The notes beneath the pieces are model-generated. The model was not told the DNA's origin. It was given only the letters and a program-made list of their open reading frames with translations, and did not search any database. The position numbers and the translations under genes are program-made. Shown here one piece after another: positions 13,601 to 17,223 of a stretch of DNA of 17,223 nucleotides (positions are counted from its first letter, which is position 1; every line of letters begins with the position of its first letter). The stretch comes from Sphingobacteriaceae bacterium (GTDB lineage Bacteria; Bacteroidota; Bacteroidia; B-17B0; Aurantibacillaceae), in assembly GCA_025360355.1 (NCBI GenBank), contig JANYCL010000232.1, forward strand, positions 1 to 17,223. Reading direction: 5' to 3'.

Positions 13601-16279
13601 GGTGAAAGTATATAATGGTGAACCGCCGAATGCGCTTCCTGATAAAGAAGCATTACAACTTCCTGCACAAGTTATTGAACTTGTAGTAGCAATTACACTA
13701 ATGGGATTCGGCTGTAATAAATTTATGGTTTGTGTGCGGACACAATTACTTGTGTTATCACCAACCGACAAAGTATAGATTCCGGCAGTTGCACTTGAGC
13801 ATAAATTTATAAACGATGCCGACGTTGAATTTGTAACTACGCCGGTAAAAGTTGTTGATGTTAAAGTATAATTATACGGACCTGTACCACCAGTTGGAGT
13901 AGAATTAATGACTCCGTTACAAGAACCATTACAAGTAAGAGAAGTTGTTATGAAATTTGAATTTATTTGTGGCGGCTGTGTAATTGAAAAAGTTTGCGGA
14001 GGAACAGAACAAATCCCATTTGCAACGGTCAAAGTATAATTACCTGCACACAAATTACTAACGGTGGCCGTACCCTGGCCGGTTATTACAGAAGGTGTAG
14101 GAGCCGTCCAAACATAACTAAAACCACCAACTCCTCCGGTTGCTGTTGCTGTTGCTGAACCTGTACATTGATTAAAACAAGTAACATTGGTTTGCGCAAC
14201 AGTTAATGTAACAGGCGGCGGTTGAGTAATAGCTATTGTTGTTGGTCCAACTGTACATAATGAGGCATCCGTAACAGATAGAGTATAAATACCCGCGCAT
14301 AAACCATTAATGTTAGCAGTTGTCAATGTACTTGGCACTGGTGTTTGCCAGGAATAAACAAAACCACCGTTACCATTATTTGCATTTGCGTTGGCGGAAC
14401 CATTACATGTTCCATTACACGCTGCATTTATAGCTGTTGGCGCGATGGCTAACGGAAGAGGTTGGCTGATATTAAATGTTTTTATTAAAATACAATTATT
14501 GGCATCAGCAATAGTAACGGTGTAATTAATTGGGACGGGAGCGTTGGAACCGCAAAGCGAAGAATATAAAGAAGTGCCCTGACCAACAAAACCAACCGGA
14601 GCCCAGGTATAACTATATCCCGGAGTACCACCACTTGGAGTTACTTGTGCACTTGCATTACACGTACCGCCGCAAGCTGCATTGGTTTGTGATTTTACCG
14701 CGGTAAATGCAGTAGCAGGTTGTAATACAGGTGAAGAATAAATTGCAGGACAACCATTCGCATCAGTTACTGTTGCAGTGATCGGACTTACAGTTGCGCA
14801 CAACGCAGTAAGAGATGAAGTTCCTCCAATACCAATCGCAACACTTGAACCTGTACTCCAGTTTACTGTAAATCCAGGAGTACCTCCAGTTGGAGAAACT
14901 TGTGCTGAACCTGTACATGCACCAAAACAAGTAATGCTTTGTGTATTACCATTCGCAAATAACTGAGGTGGTGGAATTAATTTTTTTATTGATGTTCCGG
15001 AGCAACCGTTTTTATCTGTAATGGTAAATGTATAATTCACATTTCCACACATGTTTCCTATTGTAAAACCACCTGCTGCAAAAATAGGTCCGGAAATAGG
15101 CGGATTAACTGTTACTGTATAAGGCGAAACACCTCCGGCAATACTCAAGGTCATGGAACCATTACAACTAGAAAAACATGATGGTGGTTTTGCAACTAAA
15201 GTATTTAAAATATATGCCGGCGGCTGAAAATTAAAATTACTTGTGTTCGCTCCGTTAATCGTTAATGGAAGTGGAATGAAAGTAACGATATCAAAAACAG
15301 TTGCAGCATAATTAGAGCCGCAGGCACAAAGACCACCAACAGTATAAGTACTTCCTGGCAATAAATTATTTGTAGAAATATTATTTTCAGTTGCTGAACA
15401 TGTCGTTCCACCAACAACTAAATTATAAGTACTTGTACATGTGGCATCAATATTTAAAGTGAATGAACCTGTACAAAGACCGGCACATTCAGGAAGAGTT
15501 GTGATAGAAGCCTGACAAACGGCGCTAGCTTTATTATCTGCAAGTCTTGAATTCGATCCGAAATTAACACCACCTAATTTCACATTATTTGGTTGTGAGA
15601 ACGGAGCATAAAAACCAAATTTGTTAGCATTAAAAACCGGAGCATCCTCAATGATAAAAGAATTTCCAATATTAAAATAAGAAGTATCAATTGAGAAGTG
15701 AGTTAAACTACCCTTCACCTTTACATCACTTGCTGAAATGGATGAGAACCTGAAATTATAATTACCATCTTCAAAAGATATTTTTTTATTCGGTACAAGA
15801 CTTAAAGGACGAATGTTATAATAACCTTCGTAAAAAAATAAATTACAGTTTAAAAGGTTAGGACCAAAACTTACAACATTAGCAGTTTTGTCACTCGATC
15901 TAAAAATAACATCACCTTCAAAGTTGAACAAGTTGTAGGATGATAATTCTAAAGAAGAAGTAATGTTTAAAATAGAATTCGGTTCGCTATTAAAAACAAT
16001 TCTGCATTTTGTGTTAGCCGCATGCAGTGATCCTACTTTTACAATAGTAGGAAAATCAATTGCAAAAAGATCAGTCCCGCTTTTGTTATCAAAAACAACA
16101 TCAGTAGCAGAATTTGGAATTAAGTTAGAAGAAATACCACCGCTGGTTAACGACCAGTGACTAGGATCGTTGAAATTACCAGAACCACCTACCCAATATA
16201 AGCTTTGAGCATAAACACCTGTAAACGAGGAGAATAAAATCGATATTAATAGTAAAAGTCTTTTCACACTGAGGGCCAT
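7628..16279 (-). CDS. Giant SprB-repeat adhesin with T9SS type B sorting domain
   Basis: 2883 residues, 8.65 kb, uninterrupted. Residues 1-24 are a signal peptide ending VYA. Residues 25 to about 255 begin with YWVGGSGNFNDPSHWS, a module seen at the start of many giant Bacteroidota surface proteins, and continue as a probable beta-helix. One degenerate repeat (residues about 255-330) precedes about 29 SprB-type repeats of roughly 78 residues (about 363-2628), each with PYTYTW-like and TYTVTVTDANGC-like strands. Two PKD/Ig-like modules follow (starting KDSSFCQSG and PLVDAGPNY). The last 87 residues are a gliding-associated type B sorting domain. The protein is probably exported by the T9SS and displayed or moved on the cell surface like SprB; ligand unknown. 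It heads a minus-strand operon with the PorP/SprF gene 1 bp behind. Four cysteines per repeat are unusual for the family. Confidence 0.94.
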   Translation of the reverse strand: MALSVKRLLLLISILFSSFTGVYAQSLYWVGGSGNFNDPSHWSLTSGGISSNLIPNSATDVVFDNKSGTDLFAIDFPTIVKVGSLHAANTKCRIVFNSEPNSILNITSSLELSSYNLFNFEGDVIFRSSDKTANVVSFGPNLLNCNLFFYEGYYNIRPLSLVPNKKISFEDGNYNFRFSSISASDVKVKGSLTHFSIDTSYFNIGNSFIIEDAPVFNANKFGFYAPFSQPNNVKLGGVNFGSNSRLADNKASAVCQASITTLPECAGLCTGSFTLNIDATCTSTYNLVVGGTTCSATENNISTNNLLPGSTYTVGGLCACGSNYAATVFDIVTFIPLPLTINGANTSNFNFQPPAYILNTLVAKPPSCFSSCNGSMTLSIAGGVSPYTVTVNPPISGPIFAAGGFTIGNMCGNVNYTFTITDKNGCSGTSIKKLIPPPQLFANGNTQSITCFGACTGSAQVSPTGGTPGFTVNWSTGSSVAIGIGGTSSLTALCATVSPITATVTDANGCPAIYSSPVLQPATAFTAVKSQTNAACGGTCNASAQVTPSGGTPGYSYTWAPVGFVGQGTSLYSSLCGSNAPVPINYTVTIADANNCILIKTFNISQPLPLAIAPTAINAACNGTCNGSANANANNGNGGFVYSWQTPVPSTLTTANINGLCAGIYTLSVTDASLCTVGPTTIAITQPPPVTLTVAQTNVTCFNQCTGSATATATGGVGGFSYVWTAPTPSVITGQGTATVSNLCAGNYTLTVANGICSVPPQTFSITQPPQINSNFITTSLTCNGSCNGVINSTPTGGTGPYNYTLTSTTFTGVVTNSTSASFINLCSSATAGIYTLSVGDNTSNCVRTQTINLLQPNPISVIATTSSITCAGSCNASLSGSAFGGSPLYTFTWTTPAPATFNTAIINGQCAGTYTLDIKDANGCATQTIVTVAAPSGITVALTPKAPKCNGGCNGSITSTVTGGTPTYTYNWSTGASGVGGPKNIGGLCIGNYSLTITDANGCQQTAVTTVTAPPPIVITTTAIPTNCAGSCDGQALSNATGGTAPYVYSWNTIPVTTNATGTAINLCSGNYVVTVTDANGCINNANAIITSPLLLSVAILSVQPSCNICIGAATVAAAGGNPGYVYTWSPIPGAGQGTPTPSGMCVGVYTLVVTDTKACSVTQTVNISQSIIVSITTTGTLLTCNNVCGGIANANPSGGTPPYTYTWSPLGGNASTASGLCSGPYTVNVSDASGCLNSSTITFVNPPAINVTSTITNVSCNGNCNGVISVTASGGTGPKTYTWAPAPGAGQGTPIASGLCAGTYTLDITDANNCLKSQTFIVTQPNALSASFNAVSPSTCGGTNGSITATVSGGTSPYSYTWTPSAQTTSVAVNVGAGSYTLTVKDAAGCTQTLVAVLSDPTGPTVTVTSSSVTCNGSCNGSATVSVVGTAPININWPPPINSTNAIVAGLCQGTFAVNVSDATGCLTSQTVVIAQPPTFSLNPVVTDPNCGVACDGTITTSPAGGTPPYSVTWSPGAVNSPTLNNICGGTYTADVLDLNACRYTQIFVVTQPSSLTITFTKRDVLCNGACNGTVTATPAGGTGPYTYNWTPVGSFPGSILNNLINLCANAYSVTITDANGCSTTSIVTITEPNAITGTLTVQGALCNSQCNGSATITVAGGTPNFTYGWTGSAATTSVVNGLCAGNYSNTVTDANGCTLTQSFVIASPALITVNLTPTNPSCNGVCNGSITTVAVGGTGVLTYSWIATGVGQNPTGLCAGNYTAIVIDANGCTGQNVIALTNPPALLANATFVNPSCPGSCNGTAISNPANGTAPFTYTWTTGPNQFTQSISSLCSGTYSVIVMDNKACLDTQQVILTAPATLTINPSSTAATCNVFPCNGSINVAALGGTPNYTLTWNPAVSVSTVAVNLCAGIYTVTVTDSKACSSTFFIPLSNSNGPTGATVTSTNVACNGQCNGAASVTNPIGGTPGYTIVWVTPPTASNPITGLCAGTYTAQITDANNCIYFQSVPINEPAILNASPIVTQPLCGGNCNGIITSSPVGGNPAYTYSWSTGATTSSVTNLCPGNYTLTVTDSKTCTTTQILSLPGSVNITASSVAVNNNCFGNCNGSLLAASVAGGLPPYSYNWSDPLGQSTSQAFNLCNGNYFVVIKDAQGCSDTLKGTVISPSVLSLTSAVVQPSCGICNGSSTVNAVGGTGPYTYTWSSGSTAASEINLCAGIYMVTITDNNGCLQNVNVPINNSSGINSEVINVTNETCFAQCNGAATVTAVGGTAPITYNWLSPSSASQSVSSLCAGNYFVQMTDAMGCIRNASVNITSANSLTVTPFVTQPPCSSPTGSISLNVSGGAGGYIYLWSPGGATASSLTGLGVGTYTVLVTDASGCSKTLVFPLTNVNAPVFSFSSVNALCSGTCNAVASLSVTSGTAPFTFNWSAGTVTNGINTSTASALCSGIVTATVTSTSNGCLSVQSVTISQPPQLLLSLPNLNTPDCNNQCNGSITLIPSGGVLPYTYTWTPPAATNPIINLCAGNYAATVTDANGCSISNTYTLINPPVLILNANTVNSSCNTAADGAITTTVSGGLPIYSYTWTSLPAFTSNASSLSNVLSGTYSLTLIDFAGCRKDTTMVIVPTISVQAVAGKDSSFCQSGSFVLNGSLSSGGTTYNWFLLPSAVSFTNTLITTVAPATGTSTYVLVATNGACISRDSIKITSNIPPLVDAGPNYTITIFTSTVIGGSPTSATGVTFTWIPSSTLDNGSLPNPTATNTINTSYTVMVTDANGCIGSDTMHVSIFPEIFIPNGFSPNADGKNDYWVIDNIQQFPNCVVEVYNRWGELLFRSTGYNTPWDGRYNGKELPVGTYYYIIDLHHVNFPKAYTGPLTIFR
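7631..7891 (-). other. T9SS type B C-terminal sorting domain (gliding-motility-associated CTD)
   Basis: The last 87 codons of the adhesin encode FIPNGFSPNADGKNDYW, then VEVYNRWGELLFRS, WDGRYNGKELPVGTYYYII and a closing YTGPLTIFR. This is the typical type B (CHU_C-like) order: PNxFxPNxDGxND, YNRWGxxVF, WDGxxxGxxxPxGTYYY, GxxxLxR. It directs export through the T9SS, and in known type B substrates it requires a PorP/SprF partner, which is encoded next. Confidence 0.95.
8400..15195 (-). repeat. About 29 SprB-type protein repeats
   Basis: I count 29 units of about 78 codons, from the one beginning PPSCFSSCNGS (near 15190) to the one ending FAGCRKD (near 8420). The consensus features are C1-x3-C2 (CNGxCNG), a GGTxPYTYTW strand, LC3AGTYT, and DANGC4. 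By hand count 26 units have all four cysteines and three keep only C1 and C4. Units are well diverged at the DNA level, with only short identical stretches, so this is an old array rather than a recent expansion. Confidence 0.85.
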
Positions 16280-16406
16280 AAACTTTAAAGTTCTACGAAT
16301 TTACGTGTTAAAAGTTACTAAAAAACTGGCACATATCCATAGTATTAACATTTTGGATGTTGGAAATGTATGTCGTACTTAGTGTAGCTGTTTTATTAAT
16401 TAGTTT

Positions 16407-16958
16407 ATGGAAGAAAATCCCTGGATAACCAATACTTCAGAAAAAGTTTACGAATCGCCTTGGATAAAGGTGACTAAACATGATGTTTTAAACCCCGCAG
16501 GTAAGCCCGCAATTTATAGCACTGTTCATTTTAAAGGCCTCGCAATTGGCGTGTTAGCACTTGATAATGAGATGAATACCTGGTTAGTTGGACAATGGCG
16601 ATACCCCATAAATGAATACAGTTGGGAGATACCAGAAGGCGGCGGAGCACACGATGTTGAGCCCCTTGAATCTGCAAAAAGAGAGCTCAAAGAAGAAACC
16701 GGAATTATAGCTAAAAATTACAAAGAAATCATGCGGATGCATTTAAGCAATTCCGCAACCGATGAATTGGCTATAGTTTATGTTGCCACCGGATTAACTT
16801 TCGAAGATTCAGAACCTGAAGAAAGTGAAGTGCTTCAACTGAAAAAAATTCATTTGGACGAAGCGTATAAATGGGTAATGGAAGGCAAGATAAAGGATGC
16901 TATCACCGTTGCAGCCATCTTAAAAACCAAAATTTTGTTAGAAAGGGGATTGCTGTAA
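16407..16958 (+). CDS. NUDIX hydrolase (ADP-ribose pyrophosphatase-like)
   Basis: 183 residues. The Nudix helix is at residues 78-100, G-x5-V-x7-RELKEETGI. The catalytic REL-x-EE-x-G core (R92, E93, E96, E97) is intact, but the first Glu of the G-x5-E-x7 part is V84, with a Glu next to it (E85). The N-terminal half (VYESPWIKVTKHDV, then VLALDNEMNTWLVGQWRYPINEYSWEIPEGG) resembles ADP-ribose or nucleoside-diphosphate-sugar pyrophosphatases, which cleave X-diphosphate-nucleoside compounds with Mg2+. The substrate cannot be set. The gene diverges from the giant adhesin (127 bases between starts) and lies 42 bases upstream of the isomerase gene, with no terminator seen between. Confidence 0.9.
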   Translation: MEENPWITNTSEKVYESPWIKVTKHDVLNPAGKPAIYSTVHFKGLAIGVLALDNEMNTWLVGQWRYPINEYSWEIPEGGGAHDVEPLESAKRELKEETGIIAKNYKEIMRMHLSNSATDELAIVYVATGLTFEDSEPEESEVLQLKKIHLDEAYKWVMEGKIKDAITVAAILKTKILLERGLL

Positions 16959-16979
16959 CTGACTAGAATTTAAAATTCA

Positions 16980-16987
16980 TATCTTTA
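16980..16987 (+). promoter_or_regulatory. Candidate -7 box TATCTTTA for the isomerase gene
   Basis: TATCTTTA is one base off TAnnTTTG, identical to the box before the small lipoprotein, and lies 13 bases before the ATG at 17001. It could provide a promoter internal to a NUDIX-isomerase unit. Confidence 0.35.
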
Positions 16988-17000
16988 TTGTCCTTATTTT

Positions 17001-17223
17001 ATGAAAAAATTAATAGAAAATTTTCCGAATCAATTACGCGAAGCTATAGAAATTGCGAATGACGCAAAGCTTTCGCCGAAAGAAAACATCCAGAATATTA
17101 TTATTACAGGCTTAGGCGGTTCGGGAATTGGCGGCACAATTATTTCTGAATTAGTTTCCGATACCTGCAGCGTTCCTGTTTTAATTAATAAAGATTATTT
17201 TCTTCCGCATTTTGTAAATCAAA
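17001..17223 (+). CDS. Bifunctional phosphoglucose/phosphomannose isomerase, N-terminal part (runs off window)
   Basis: The first 74 codons are visible, from ATG 17001 to the window edge. They encode MKKLIENFPNQLREAIEIA, a helix followed by IQNIIITGLGGSGIGGTIISEL, the sugar-phosphate-binding SIS loop (GLGGSGIGG at residues 37-45), and VPVLINKDYFLPHFV. This arrangement is typical of the two-SIS-domain bifunctional isomerases that interconvert fructose-6-phosphate with glucose-6-phosphate and mannose-6-phosphate. The catalytic residues further along are outside the window. The reading frame remains open to the last base. Confidence 0.85.
   Translation, partial: MKKLIENFPNQLREAIEIANDAKLSPKENIQNIIITGLGGSGIGGTIISELVSDTCSVPVLINKDYFLPHFVNQ

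Noticed and set aside
8856..14966. Several 60-120 residue plus-strand frames inside the adhesin gene
   Set aside because: They recur at the same place in different repeats (reading V-P-A-H-N and similar), as expected of antisense frames opposite a low-stop repetitive gene; none has a start context or domain of its own.
8400..15195. CRISPR array or recent tandem DNA duplication
   Set aside because: The roughly 234-base periodicity is protein-level; the DNA units are strongly diverged and there are no short direct repeats with unique spacers.

Overview
The window reads as Bacteroidota chromosome. It carries gliding-motility genes (gldB, gldC), a PorP/SprF-family protein, a giant SprB-repeat adhesin with a type B C-terminal sorting signal of the type IX secretion system (T9SS), lipoproteins with N-terminal lipoboxes, and promoter-like TAnnTTTG -7 boxes. 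Intergenic DNA is AT-rich. A gliding or surface-adhesion lifestyle in Flavobacteriia or a related class fits, but I cannot name the species from sequence alone.

Layout. 2-565 (+): 3' end of a SpoIIE-type PP2C phosphatase. 706-1482 (-): nadE. 1560-2450 (-): an outer-membrane beta-barrel protein ending in its own terminator. 2498-3511 and 3573-3896 (+): gldB and gldC. 3962-4489 (-): a small lipoprotein converging on gldC across a shared terminator. 4615-4716 (-): a 33-residue Lys/Ala/Pro-rich histone-H1-tail-like protein with its own terminator. 4999-6636, 6712-7626 and 7628-16279 (-): a probable operon read in the order giant adhesin, PorP/SprF partner, Ig-like lipoprotein. 16407-16958 (+): a NUDIX hydrolase. 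17001-17223 (+): the 5' end of a bifunctional phosphoglucose/phosphomannose isomerase.

How it fits together. The adhesin has a signal peptide, an N-terminal passenger, about 29 cysteine-bearing SprB-type repeats, two PKD/Ig-like modules and a type B sorting domain. The gene 1 bp downstream encodes the kind of PorP/SprF barrel that known type B substrates need. The adhesin, this barrel and the lipoprotein behind them look like one export-and-display cassette. gldB and gldC supply part of the gliding machinery that could move such an adhesin.

Most notable points: (1) in three of the 29 adhesin repeats the second and third cysteines are lost together while the first and fourth stay, which predicts C1-C4 and C2-C3 disulfides; (2) the 33-residue basic gene, built from two 11-residue units that differ mostly at synonymous sites; (3) the Ig-like lipoprotein has no in-frame ATG and either starts at CTG or has lost one G just after an ATG; (4) very short or absent 5' leaders and abutting divergent -7 boxes. 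No stretch over 300 bases lacks a gene; the longest gap (4717-4998) holds one imperfect inverted repeat and nothing else I can support.
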